From contig JBNKZU010000034.1 in assembly GCA_050301795.1 (NCBI GenBank), positions 1 through 64,000 on the forward strand: 64,000 nt of DNA, given 5' to 3'. This document shows positions 24,853 to 32,978 of this stretch, one piece after another (the first letter of the stretch is position 1; the number at the start of each line of letters is the position of its first letter). Origin of the DNA: JBNKZU01 sp050301795. GTDB taxonomy: Bacteria; Pseudomonadota; Gammaproteobacteria; Thiohalomonadales; Thiohalomonadaceae. Both the position numbers and the translations under genes were made by a program. The notes beneath the pieces were generated by a model, which saw only the letters and a program-made list of their open reading frames with translations, did no database searches and was not told the origin of the DNA.

Positions 24853-26646
24853 TCAGGCATATAACCTGAAATAGATACCCTCATGTGCCATCAACTGCTG
24901 ATGGTTGCCCTTCTCGACCACCCTGCCATCCTCAATCACATAGATCTCATCAGCATATCTAACGGCACTGAGTCGATGTGCAATGATTAATGTTGTGCGA
25001 CCATTTAAAAACTGTTGCATCGCATCATGGAGCTTAGCCTCAGTCTCTGTATCCAATGCGGATGTCGATTCGTCGAGTATGACCACCTTTGGTTCGGATA
25101 AAACCATTCGTGCGATGGCTAATCGTTGACGTTGTCCACCCGACAGGCGCACACCTTGAGTCCCGATCATGGTATCGATTCCATTGTCCAGTGTTCGGAC
25201 ATACGATGCGAGTTGTGCAATCTCAAGTGCATTCCACAACTGCTCATCTTGATGATCCCGTCCTAGTGTAAGGTTATTTCGGATTGAATCACTCATCATC
25301 GCCGGATGTTGCAGCACGGCGGCCACATTCTCTCGAATAAGGTTTAAGCCAATCTCTTTAGTATTCACACCATCAAAGGTGATCTCGCCACTATGTGGCT
25401 CATAAAGTCCGAGAATCAATTGTACAAGCGTCGATTTTCCACCACCGCTCGGTCCAACTAATGCAACCTTCTTTCCTTTGGTGATCTCAATGGATAGATC
25501 ACAGATTGTTTTACATGAGTGCTCATCACTGACACTGGGGTAGTTGAACTGAAGGTGTGAAAGGGTTATGCCGACCGTTTCACTCCCTTTAAACGGATCG
25601 CTCTTTGTCGGATAGTGAGGTTCCTCTTTTAATCGCATCATATTGTTAATGCGACCAAGGGCAGCATTTGCTCCAAAATAGGCGTATTGAATGTTCAGAA
25701 TATCCTGCACTGGTGTCATCATGTACCAGAGATATCCAAACACTGCCATCATCTGACCAATGGAGAGATCAGAGAACAGCACCATAAACATACTCATCGC
25801 ACGAAAAGATTCGAAACCAAAAAGAAAGATATTAAAAGAGAGTCGGTTAGCCGCATCATTACGCCAGGTAAAACGCGCAGAGTTATCTTTTATTGTTCGC
25901 GCATGGTCGATTACCTTGTCGATAAAATATGACTCACGATTACTGGCACGGATCTGCTGCACCGCGTCGAGAGTTTGCGTCAGTTCCTGTTGAAACTCCT
26001 CAACCGATTTATTCTCCAGTCGCTTTAATCCTTTAACTCGTCTTCCCATCTTGACTGTAAAGAAGATCACCAATGGATTGAGGAAGATGATCACTAGCGC
26101 CAGTTTCCAGTTCATAAACAACAACACAATACTGACACCAATTAACGACAATACTGCGATGACCGTTTTTGAGATCGATGCTGCGATAAACTCATCGATT
26201 GCATTAATATCAGTGACAAAGTGCGAAGATACCGTACCACTACCAACCGACTCATATTCGGCCATAGAGATACGTTGAAGCTGATGAAGTAGTCGCTCGC
26301 GAAGCTGAAAGGTGACCTCTTTAGCGATCAGGGTAAAGGTTCGCGTCTGAAGTACACCAAAGACAAGTGCGGTCATTCTCAACACTAATGTAAAAACGAG
26401 GATCATCAATATATAAAGAACTGGCCCCTGAAACTCCGCAGGGAAAAGAGCACGCATCGTCTGAATATAGACACCCTCTTTTGCCAATAACACCTCATCA
26501 ACCAACAGAGGCATTAACAACGGAACCGGCACACTTGCGCTGGCAGCTAAAAGTGAAAACAGATGTCCTTTTATCAATTCACTTTTATGATTGAGCAGCA
26601 TTTGGATAAACGCACTCCAACGGTATTGTGCACTATCTTTGATCAT
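24853..26646 (-). CDS. ABC transporter, fused membrane/ATPase exporter
   Basis: This 597-aa half-transporter is of the type IV (MsbA/McjD-like) exporter fold. Six transmembrane helices lie in about residues 20-320. The ATPase domain contains GPSGGGKSTLVQLILG (Walker A, about 395), LSGGQRQRLAIARM (signature) and VVILDESTSALDTETEAKL (Walker B). It would act as a homodimer in the inner membrane. Substrate cannot be told from sequence; lipid, peptide or drug are all possible. It is a single gene, divergent from the sulfur-globule-like gene to the right. The start at ATG 26646 gives MIKDSAQYRW. Confidence 0.88.
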   Translation of the reverse strand: MIKDSAQYRWSAFIQMLLNHKSELIKGHLFSLLAASASVPVPLLMPLLVDEVLLAKEGVYIQTMRALFPAEFQGPVLYILMILVFTLVLRMTALVFGVLQTRTFTLIAKEVTFQLRERLLHQLQRISMAEYESVGSGTVSSHFVTDINAIDEFIAASISKTVIAVLSLIGVSIVLLFMNWKLALVIIFLNPLVIFFTVKMGRRVKGLKRLENKSVEEFQQELTQTLDAVQQIRASNRESYFIDKVIDHARTIKDNSARFTWRNDAANRLSFNIFLFGFESFRAMSMFMVLFSDLSIGQMMAVFGYLWYMMTPVQDILNIQYAYFGANAALGRINNMMRLKEEPHYPTKSDPFKGSETVGITLSHLQFNYPSVSDEHSCKTICDLSIEITKGKKVALVGPSGGGKSTLVQLILGLYEPHSGEITFDGVNTKEIGLNLIRENVAAVLQHPAMMSDSIRNNLTLGRDHQDEQLWNALEIAQLASYVRTLDNGIDTMIGTQGVRLSGGQRQRLAIARMVLSEPKVVILDESTSALDTETEAKLHDAMQQFLNGRTTLIIAHRLSAVRYADEIYVIEDGRVVEKGNHQQLMAHEGIYFRLYA

Positions 26647-26770
26647 GCGTTTAAAGCCATCCTCAACCGGAAATCATCTATCTTATTGTTTTCATTACAC
26701 ATTAGTCACCTATCATTAGTTTATTCTCATTGGCATAAATTTTTTTATATGACATATATCAACAAATATA

Positions 26771-26798
26771 TTGCATTATCAAAATATACTAATATACT
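26771..26798 (+). promoter_or_regulatory. Probable promoter of sulfur-globule-like gene
   Basis: -35 TTGCAT (26771-26776) and -10 TATACT (26793-26798) are separated by 16 bp. The transcript would have a leader of about 100 nt before ATG 26906. Confidence 0.42.
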
Positions 26799-26905
26799 TC
26801 AAGACGTGTGACAGCCATCACAGTTGTAGAGAGATGGATGGCAAGAAAAATACATCATACCTATTTATTAATATTTAAATAACAAACCTTTTGGGAGTGA
26901 TACAC

Positions 26906-27445
26906 ATGAAATTACGTACTATTTTGGCTGCTACAGCACTTTTCGTCGCAACTTCAACAGCACAAGCCTGGTGGGGAAATAATGGCAACGGTTGGAATAA
27001 CAACAACTGGAACAACAATGGTTACGGTAACGGTTATGGCAATGGCTATGGTAACGGCACTGGCGATATGGATGGCGACTTCAGCTTTGGCATGAGTGCT
27101 CGTGGACGTGGAAACGGCAGTGGCTACGGTAATGGCAACGGCTACAACGGTTATAATGGCAACAACGGCTGGAATGGCTATAACGGTTACAACGGCTATA
27201 ACGGCTATGCACCTGCTCCTTATGGCTATGGCTACGCACCTTATGGTGCTCCTGCTCCTTACGGTGCTCCAGCAATGACTGATGACCAGAAAAAAGCGAT
27301 GGAAGAGCAGCAAAAAGCAGCCGCAGAATTCCAAAAGCAGATGGAAGCTCAGCGTCAAGCCGCTATGGAAGCACAAAGAGCAGCATACGAAAAGCACGTT
27401 GCAATGATGGAAGAGCGTCGCAAAGCTGCTGAAGCCAAGAAGTAA
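26906..27445 (+). CDS. Sulfur globule family protein
   Basis: This 179-aa exported protein has a signal peptide cleaved after AQA (MKLRTILAATALFVATSTA then QA). The mature N-terminal part is a Gly/Asn/Tyr/Trp repeat region (WWGNNGNGWNNNNW; GYGNGYGNG; NGYNGYNGYN). Inside it, DFSFGMSARGRGNG matches the short conserved core of sulfur globule proteins. A Pro/Ala/Tyr stretch follows (YAPYGAPAPYGAPA), then a charged Gln/Glu/Lys/Ala helix (about 128-179). Sulfur globule proteins coat periplasmic S0 granules in sulfur oxidisers. The long charged tail is a feature to compare with characterised members. GGGAG precedes ATG 26906, and a strong terminator follows. Confidence 0.72.
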   Translation: MKLRTILAATALFVATSTAQAWWGNNGNGWNNNNWNNNGYGNGYGNGYGNGTGDMDGDFSFGMSARGRGNGSGYGNGNGYNGYNGNNGWNGYNGYNGYNGYAPAPYGYGYAPYGAPAPYGAPAMTDDQKKAMEEQQKAAAEFQKQMEAQRQAAMEAQRAAYEKHVAMMEERRKAAEAKK

Positions 27446-27470
27446 TTCAAGCAGTCTCTACTGCTAACGA

Positions 27471-27495
27471 AAAAGCCCGCTTGCGGGCTTTTTTT
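27471..27495 (+). terminator. Rho-independent terminator
   Basis: AAAAGCCCG (27471-27479) and CGGGCTTTT (27484-27492) form a stem with loop CTTG, followed by a T-run. It ends the sulfur-globule-like transcript, and being A/T-flanked on both sides it can also act for the leftward reductase gene ending at 27499. Confidence 0.88.
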
Positions 27496-27498
27496 GAT

Positions 27499-28503
27499 CT
27501 AACTGTAGGTGTTTTTACTTAATGACATCACTCGCTCTGGTTCAATACCCAAATCATAAAGATAGCGTTTGGTAACACGAGCTCTTGATTTTGGCATCGA
27601 CAGATAGAGATCAATATTCAACTGTGGATATTCGGTGATGATCTGCTTCATCACCGATTTAATATCCTCGCTTTCGATGATTTTTCCACTCAATGTGATT
27701 GGAATAAATCGATAATCTTCAAAGTGATCAGCCCACTGGCGACAATAGTTATTCATATAGTGTTTATGTCCAGAGGTCATAAACCAATAGAGTCTGACCG
27801 GCTGATCAAACTCAAGATTGATCGCCTGTTCGATTAAACTTTTAACCCCGGCAAAATGACAATCCTTGGCGATAAAGATTGCCGGATGATTGTGCTGCTC
27901 CTTAAAGGTCACATCGCCATAAGGCCCTTTAACCATTACAGCATCACCTTTTTTTAACTGGGTAAAGCAATGCCTGATAAAGGGATCGTCGCTAAATTGA
28001 AGATGGAACTGAATCATCATGCCATTGCACGGGCAACTTCCAATCGCACCATGATACTTTCCATCTACACCATCAATTCTCAAATCAACATATTGCCCCG
28101 CTAAAAATTGCAGCGTTTCTGAGCGTGGAGTGCGTAATTCAATCACGATATGATGTTGATCCAACCGCTCAATCTTAATGACCTTGGTTTTAATCGACTG
28201 TAGCGGGATCTCGTGAGCATCCGAGATCTCATGCACCTCTAACTCCATATCACTTCCGGGATGATTGCTGCATAGCAACATCCGTCCTGCTATTTGTTCG
28301 CTTTGGGCAATCGGAAAGTCATGCGGAATATGGGCACCGATTTCGCCCGACTTGATTTTTGCCAGACACTTGCCACACGTGCCATTAGAGCATTTGTAGG
28401 GAATGGTGATACCCGCACGAAGCGCCGCATGAAGAAGAGTTGACTCTGATTCTGCGCTAAATGTCCTCCCACTCGGTAGTAATCGAATCTGGTATTCCAT
28501 CAC
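27499..28503 (-). CDS. Divergent 2Fe-2S flavoprotein reductase
   Basis: This 334-aa protein has an N-terminal plant-type 2Fe-2S domain with all four ligands (KCSNGTCGKCLAKI and LLCSNH; about 38-80). A ferredoxin-NADP reductase-like module follows (about 95-330). The FAD motif usually written RxYSxx is replaced by KYHGAIGSCPC. The pyridine-nucleotide motif GGxGxxP is replaced by AKDCHFAGVKSL. Cofactor binding may therefore be altered. It resembles CDP-6-deoxyglucoseen reductase-type proteins in layout only. It is the last gene of the leftward cluster and lies 2 bp after the HTH gene, implying co-translation. Confidence 0.72.
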   Translation of the reverse strand: MMEYQIRLLPSGRTFSAESESTLLHAALRAGITIPYKCSNGTCGKCLAKIKSGEIGAHIPHDFPIAQSEQIAGRMLLCSNHPGSDMELEVHEISDAHEIPLQSIKTKVIKIERLDQHHIVIELRTPRSETLQFLAGQYVDLRIDGVDGKYHGAIGSCPCNGMMIQFHLQFSDDPFIRHCFTQLKKGDAVMVKGPYGDVTFKEQHNHPAIFIAKDCHFAGVKSLIEQAINLEFDQPVRLYWFMTSGHKHYMNNYCRQWADHFEDYRFIPITLSGKIIESEDIKSVMKQIITEYPQLNIDLYLSMPKSRARVTKRYLYDLGIEPERVMSLSKNTYS

Positions 28504-28505
28504 GA

Positions 28506-28940
28506 TTACTCACACATCTTGCGGCTGATCCAGCGATTGATATCGTAGATCACCTGTTTCTGATCTGCGTTGACATCAAGTTGAAGATTACCAAGATAGA
28601 CGGTCAGTTCGTGAAGCATCTCCTTATACTTTTTAGCGCGTGCACGAGCAATCGAGAGTTCAACCGTTCGGCGTTGGAGTTGTAGTTCGATCTCGTCAAC
28701 TTCCGGCACGATTGTCTGGCGCACACGACGACCAAAAGCAGACGCCTTGATCATCGTGTAGCGTTCATGGGCGGAGGCATCGTTAACATCGATTTGGGGA
28801 TAACGAATCCTTAATTCGTGTAGATCAATCTTGCCATCCATGCTGATGAGTTCGCCATCATGGATAAGCTTCTGCAGATCATGGCGACTAATGCCTAACA
28901 TCTGTGCCGCCTTAGATACAGTGATGAACTCCTGCCCCAT
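28506..28940 (-). CDS. HTH/coiled-coil protein coupled to flavoreductase
   Basis: This 144-aa protein has an N-terminal excisionase/MerR-like helix-turn-helix (FITVSKAAQMLGISRHDLQK, then LIHDGELI; about 4-35). The central region is a basic helical segment (about 60-110, EIELQLQRRTVELSIARARA). A C-terminal helical part contains YDINRWISRKMCE with one Cys. ATG 28940 was chosen for its strong GGAGGTGA ribosome binding site; an extension from 29000 has none. Its stop is 2 bp from the reductase start. I do not know the family. A regulator or adaptor for the reductase is possible. Confidence 0.6.
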   Translation of the reverse strand: MGQEFITVSKAAQMLGISRHDLQKLIHDGELISMDGKIDLHELRIRYPQIDVNDASAHERYTMIKASAFGRRVRQTIVPEVDEIELQLQRRTVELSIARARAKKYKEMLHELTVYLGNLQLDVNADQKQVIYDINRWISRKMCE

Positions 28941-29047
28941 ATTCACCTCCAGCAGAGTTTCGTTTTTTGAGTGCACGCTGATACCTGAAACTCTAGTCAA
29001 CTTATCGGGGCTTCTCCATACGACCTTACACTTTGGTCTGATGATCT

Positions 29048-29371
29048 TTAATCACCAATCCATTTTTGAAGCGCATCAATGATTGATTGAGCCTGATCCC
29101 GACTTGAGATATTAAATTTCGATTTTTGCTGATACTCACCATTGCGTTTTTGATAACGTCTAATGGTGTATTTATCTGGACCATACTCCTCTTTACGACG
29201 ATCCCAATCCTGATATCGATAGATAATCGTCGACCAGGCACCTTTGGTTAGAACAATCTTGTCCAGCTCTTTAACGGTGATTAGATCATCTTCGACATAT
29301 TCAACGGTCAATTCATCTACTGTTTCTGCCACTTTCAACTCCTGATAGTAATTATTCAATTTCAATAACAA
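29048..29371 (-). CDS. Conserved hypothetical protein downstream of JAMM gene
   Basis: This 107-aa soluble protein is rich in charged and aromatic residues, with a core VLTKGAWSTIIYRYQDWDRR and KFNISSRDQAQSIIDALQKW. It looks like a small alpha/beta domain: strand pairs carrying the Tyr/Arg-rich segment, then a C-terminal helix. There is no Gly-Gly C-terminus, so it is not an obvious ubiquitin-like carrier. It overlaps the end of the JAMM gene by 20 bp, indicating coupling. I do not recognise a named family. Confidence 0.65.
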   Translation of the reverse strand: MLLKLNNYYQELKVAETVDELTVEYVEDDLITVKELDKIVLTKGAWSTIIYRYQDWDRRKEEYGPDKYTIRRYQKRNGEYQQKSKFNISSRDQAQSIIDALQKWIGD

Positions 29372-29765
29372 TACTTTTTACATGATTGTTATCAACTCTA
29401 TAACCTCGCATATCCATCACACCACCAATTCCTAACGACACAATGAGATAAACCGCCTCTGGATACGCTGCTTGTTCAATATCCAGTGGTGATGGGTATG
29501 CATCTGTTGATGGGTGTGAATGATAGATTGCAAATAGTGATTCATTTGAATCTCTGATGGTTCGCATCGCATCAATCAACTGTTTTGGATCCATCTCGTA
29601 TTGAACCGTCGTATCTTCAGCACAATTACGGATTGGATAGACCTTCTCCGGTGTATTATCAACAGCGGAAACCAGACCACATACCTCAACACCTCGACTT
29701 CGTATTGCATGGGTCAGGATTTGATTGACAATACTCCGGGGAAGAACAACCACATCAGGTACCAT
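29352..29765 (-). CDS. JAMM/MPN+ metalloprotease (M67 family)
   Basis: This 137-aa protein has a complete JAMM zinc site: Glu27 (VEVCGLVS), then His82-x-His84-P-x7-Ser92-x2-Asp95 (YHSHPSTDAYPSPLD). Bacterial M67 enzymes remove adducts from small ubiquitin-like sulfur carriers, as Mec does with CysO-cysteine, or process ThiS/MoaD-like proteins. ATG 29765 overlaps the moeB stop by 11 bp; an upstream start at 29783 is possible. Placement directly after a MoeB/ThiF E1-like gene supports sulfur-carrier processing. No carrier protein with a C-terminal Gly-Gly was found nearby. Confidence 0.82.
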   Translation of the reverse strand: MVPDVVVLPRSIVNQILTHAIRSRGVEVCGLVSAVDNTPEKVYPIRNCAEDTTVQYEMDPKQLIDAMRTIRDSNESLFAIYHSHPSTDAYPSPLDIEQAAYPEAVYLIVSLGIGGVMDMRGYRVDNNHVKSIVIEIE

Positions 29766-30513
29766 GCTTAACACCCTTTCCACACACCGGACAATCGAGG
29801 TCTTTCTTTAATGTGACTGTTCGAATAGTCATCGTTTCTGCATCCATGATCATTAATCGACCACTTAGTGGCTCTCCAACACCGGTAATGATCTTGATCG
29901 CCTCATTGGCCTGAATCGATCCGATGATTCCAACAACTGGCGCAAGAACACCGTTCTGTGTACAACGCATATCCTGCTCGCCTTCATCCTTGTAAAGACA
30001 ACGGTAGCACGGTGCATTCTTGTTGTCAGAAAATACCGATACCTGTCCCTCCATCTTAATCGCTGCACCCGAAACCAGTGGCGTCGATGTTTGCACTGAT
30101 GCCTCGTTAATTGCAAATCTTGAACTGAAATTATCGGTCGCATCAATGATGACATCTGCCCGATCCGCAAGTGCATATAGTTCGTCGCTCGCTAATTGAT
30201 GATCAATAACCTCAACCGCAATCTCCGGGTTTAGTGCGTGAATCTGCTGTTTTGCTGAGTCTGTCTTGCGCTGACCGATGCGATCGGTGGTATGGATGAT
30301 TTGGCGTTGAAGGTTGGAGAGATCAACCTCATCAAAATCGACAAGGATCAATCGCCCGACGCCCGCGGCAGCAAGATAGATCGCAACCGGAGAACCCAGT
30401 CCACCCAAACCAAAGATGAGTACAGTGGAGTCTAAAAGGCGCTGTTGCCCAGCAACATCAACCTGAGGCAGCATGATCTGCCGACTGTAACGTAGTAACT
30501 GTTGATCGTTCAC
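29755..30513 (-). CDS. moeB: MoeB/ThiF-family adenylyltransferase
   Basis: This 252-aa E1-like enzyme adenylates the C-terminus of a small sulfur-carrier protein. The ATP site is VLIFGLGGLGSPVAIYLAAA; the Arg/Asp pair lies in LVDFDEVDLSNLQRQI. Zinc ligands are in CYRCLY and CPVCGKG. The conserved crossover region is RCTQNGVLAPVVGIIGSIQA. No rhodanese domain is fused, and length equals E. coli MoeB and ThiF. Its position after prmC-prfA-hemA is common in gammaproteobacteria, where it is usually called moeB. Coupling to a JAMM peptidase leaves the true carrier (MoaD, ThiS or other) open. Confidence 0.85.
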   Translation of the reverse strand: MNDQQLLRYSRQIMLPQVDVAGQQRLLDSTVLIFGLGGLGSPVAIYLAAAGVGRLILVDFDEVDLSNLQRQIIHTTDRIGQRKTDSAKQQIHALNPEIAVEVIDHQLASDELYALADRADVIIDATDNFSSRFAINEASVQTSTPLVSGAAIKMEGQVSVFSDNKNAPCYRCLYKDEGEQDMRCTQNGVLAPVVGIIGSIQANEAIKIITGVGEPLSGRLMIMDAETMTIRTVTLKKDLDCPVCGKGVKHGT

Positions 30514-30602
30514 AAGAGGTGCTTCAAAGAGTAATTGAAACAGAGAGTATCGTATATCGACTGGATATAAAACCTGAAGAAATCGATCAGATGATTATCC
30601 GA

Positions 30603-31019
30603 TTATAAATAATTGCGCCAATGCTGAGGCCGGTTATCGCGGCAGCCGTGTTTTTTACTTTGATAACGATTGATATAGATCTTCAGCGACTGACCTTCAC
30701 ACGATTCGCAGGTATTAAATCCGTAGTTAGAACACTCTGCATCTTCTGTGTAGTAGTAAAGTGCACGTTTGAGCTTGTCGACCAAGGTCGTATTTAAATG
30801 GAAGCCTAGCTCTGTTAATGCTTCATCAATCATTTGGAGTGAAATTTTTGAAAGATCATAGCGAATAAACAGCTCATGATCGGTTTGAGGTCTAACCTCT
30901 TCAACACCGTTGATATCGGCTAAAAAGAGCGCAGCTGAGTGAGCCTGCTTAGGATCAGGGTGGTAAGGAAAGAAACGTATTTCTCTACTTTTTATGGCTG
31001 AATAGTTCTTGGAATCCAT
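30603..31019 (-). CDS. HMA-like small protein with C-terminal Cys cluster
   Basis: This 138-aa protein has an N-terminal ferredoxin-like fold pattern resembling heavy-metal-associated domains (ALFLADINGVEEVRPQTDHE, then LFIRYDLSKISLQMIDEAL). The CxxC metal motif of true HMA domains is absent. A Cys-containing segment follows (DAECSNYGFNTCESCEG, about 95-111), so metal binding could have moved there. It ends basic and aromatic (RPQHWRNYL). It lies 20 bp downstream of prmC and 89 bp upstream of moeB. The HMA comparison is by pattern only; function unknown. Confidence 0.6.
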   Translation of the reverse strand: MDSKNYSAIKSREIRFFPYHPDPKQAHSAALFLADINGVEEVRPQTDHELFIRYDLSKISLQMIDEALTELGFHLNTTLVDKLKRALYYYTEDAECSNYGFNTCESCEGQSLKIYINRYQSKKHGCRDNRPQHWRNYL

Positions 31020-31039
31020 GTCACCAATTTAGCCCTATT

Positions 31040-31885
31040 TCACGAATAATCAACTAGTATTGCCATCGTAACACGAGGAAGATGATTTAGATCATAAAAA
31101 CTCTGAATATTAATAAACCCTTTTTCGGTCAATACCTTAGCGATTTGCTCGGCTTGATCGAACCCATGTTCAAACACAATCATTCCTCCCGGAACAAGGT
31201 ACGAAGAGGCATTGGCTGTGATGGCATTAATATCATCCATTCCATCACTACCGGAGGTCAGTGCAGACTGAGGTTCAAATCGGACATCACCTTGATTCAA
31301 ATAGGGACTTGAAGAGGCAACATAGGGGGGATTGGAGACAATTAAGTCAAACCGTGTGTTTACCGGCTCAAACCAACTTCCCGCTAAGAACGATACATTT
31401 GTAATATTGTTGCGACAGCGGTTTTCCTCAGCCACGGCTATCGCCTCACGACTGATATCGACGGCGGTGATCTGCCATTTGGGGCGCTCAGATGCCAGAG
31501 CTAATGCAATCGCGCCACTTCCGGTTCCTAAATCGAGCACTTGAAGTGGTTGTGGATCAAAATACTCCAACACCTTCTCAACCAAAAGCTCAGTTTCAGG
31601 TCTGGGAATAAGTGTCGCAGGAGTCACCTTGAGCGTTAGCGACCAGAACTCACGTTCGCCAAGAATATAGGCGATTGGCTCACCCGATTTGCGTCGTTGA
31701 ATCAACCGTTTGAAGTGATCCCAGGCATCACCTACAGCGCGCTCCGGCCAGGTATAGAGATAGATTCGCTCCCGACCCAATGCTGATGCTAACAAGATCT
31801 CACAATCGAGTTTCGCAGAGGTATCTATACCGTGTAGTTGCTGCGTTCCCCAACTGATTGCCTCACTGATGCTGCAATCGGTCAC
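31040..31885 (-). CDS. prmC: Release-factor glutamine N5-methyltransferase PrmC
   Basis: This 281-aa enzyme methylates the Gln of the GGQ motif in release factors. An N-terminal helical bundle (about 1-80) precedes the SAM domain, with VLDLGTGSGAIALALA and the catalytic NPPY (SNPPYVAS). It starts 6 bp after prfA, whose product is its substrate, in the usual hemA-prfA-prmC order. Confidence 0.94.
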   Translation of the reverse strand: MTDCSISEAISWGTQQLHGIDTSAKLDCEILLASALGRERIYLYTWPERAVGDAWDHFKRLIQRRKSGEPIAYILGEREFWSLTLKVTPATLIPRPETELLVEKVLEYFDPQPLQVLDLGTGSGAIALALASERPKWQITAVDISREAIAVAEENRCRNNITNVSFLAGSWFEPVNTRFDLIVSNPPYVASSSPYLNQGDVRFEPQSALTSGSDGMDDINAITANASSYLVPGGMIVFEHGFDQAEQIAKVLTEKGFINIQSFYDLNHLPRVTMAILVDYS

Positions 31886-31891
31886 TGGAGG

Positions 31892-32974
31892 TTATTCGCT
31901 TAATGCGGAGAGCTGATCCGCCTGATATTCATTAATTAAAGGCTCGATCACCATATCGAGATTACCCTCAAGAAACTCATCAAGCTTATAGAGTGTCAGG
32001 TTAATTCGATGGTCACTCACTCGGCCTTGAGGATAGTTATAGGTTCGAATTCGTTCTGAGCGATCACCACTACCAACCAGCAGCTTACGAGTAGAGGCTT
32101 GTTCAGCATTCTGCTTCTCCTGCTCTGCGCTATTGATTCTGGCTTGTAGAACCGACATCGCTTTTGCTCGGTTCTTATGCTGTGAGCGTTCATCCTGACA
32201 CTCAACCACAGTACCTGTGGGTAGATGGGTGATTCGTATCGCTGAATCAGTTTTATTGACATGCTGACCACCAGCACCTGAGGCACGAAAGGTATCGACC
32301 TTTAGATCCGCAGGATTGATATCAATCGCCTCTAACTCATCCACCTCAGGCATAATCGCAACAGTACACGCGGAGGTATGAACTCGGCCTTGAGACTCTG
32401 TCTCAGGCACTCGCTGTACACGATGCGCCCCCGACTCAAACTTCAAACGTGAATAGGCTCCCTGCCCCTCTATTCTGGCAACGATCTCTTTGTATCCCCC
32501 ATGCTCACCAAAGCTTTGGCTAATCACCTCCACCTTCCAACGACGCAATTCAGCGTAGCGCGAATACATACGGAATAGATCGCCAGAGAAGATCGCCGCT
32601 TCGTCACCACCGGTACCAGCTCGAATCTCAAGGTAGATATTCTTATTATCATTGGGATCTTTTGGTAACAGCAGTTTTTGCAGCTCAAGTGCCAAGGCTT
32701 CGTGACGCGCTTTTGCTTCTGACAGCTCATCTTCTGCCATCATCCGCATCTCTTCGTCATCCTCCTGCAACATCTCCTGAGCGGCATCAATATCATCCCC
32801 CGCACGAGTGTATTGTGCGAAACACTCTACAACCGGGTTCAATTGTGCATACTCTTGAGAGAGTTCGCGGAATCGATTTTGATCGGCAATCACATCTTGA
32901 TCCGCAAGCAGGGCACTAATCTCCTGCAAGCGCTCGGAGATGCTCTCCAGCTTGGCTAATAAGGATGGTTTCAC
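31892..32974 (-). CDS. prfA: Peptide chain release factor 1
   Basis: This 360-aa class I release factor recognises UAA/UAG. The catalytic GGQ lies in FRASGAGGQHVNKTDSAI (about 233-236). The stop-codon recognition loop region follows AYSRLKFESGAHRVQRVPET. Length equals E. coli RF1. It is 4 bp after hemA and 6 bp before prmC. Confidence 0.96.
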   Translation of the reverse strand: MKPSLLAKLESISERLQEISALLADQDVIADQNRFRELSQEYAQLNPVVECFAQYTRAGDDIDAAQEMLQEDDEEMRMMAEDELSEAKARHEALALELQKLLLPKDPNDNKNIYLEIRAGTGGDEAAIFSGDLFRMYSRYAELRRWKVEVISQSFGEHGGYKEIVARIEGQGAYSRLKFESGAHRVQRVPETESQGRVHTSACTVAIMPEVDELEAIDINPADLKVDTFRASGAGGQHVNKTDSAIRITHLPTGTVVECQDERSQHKNRAKAMSVLQARINSAEQEKQNAEQASTRKLLVGSGDRSERIRTYNYPQGRVSDHRINLTLYKLDEFLEGNLDMVIEPLINEYQADQLSALSE

Positions 32975-32978
32975 GGAG

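Noticed and set aside
27000..27210. Tandem repeat as a CRISPR array
   Set aside because: The repeats are short in-frame codons (Gly/Asn/Tyr) without spacers of constant length.
26954..27397. Leftward 147-aa Val/Ile/Ala-rich frame
   Set aside because: It is the reverse image of the Gly/Asn/Tyr repeat region of the sulfur-globule-like gene.
29048..29371. Ubiquitin-like sulfur carrier
   Set aside because: The C-terminus is WIGD, not Gly-Gly, and the sequence lacks a beta-grasp pattern that I can see.
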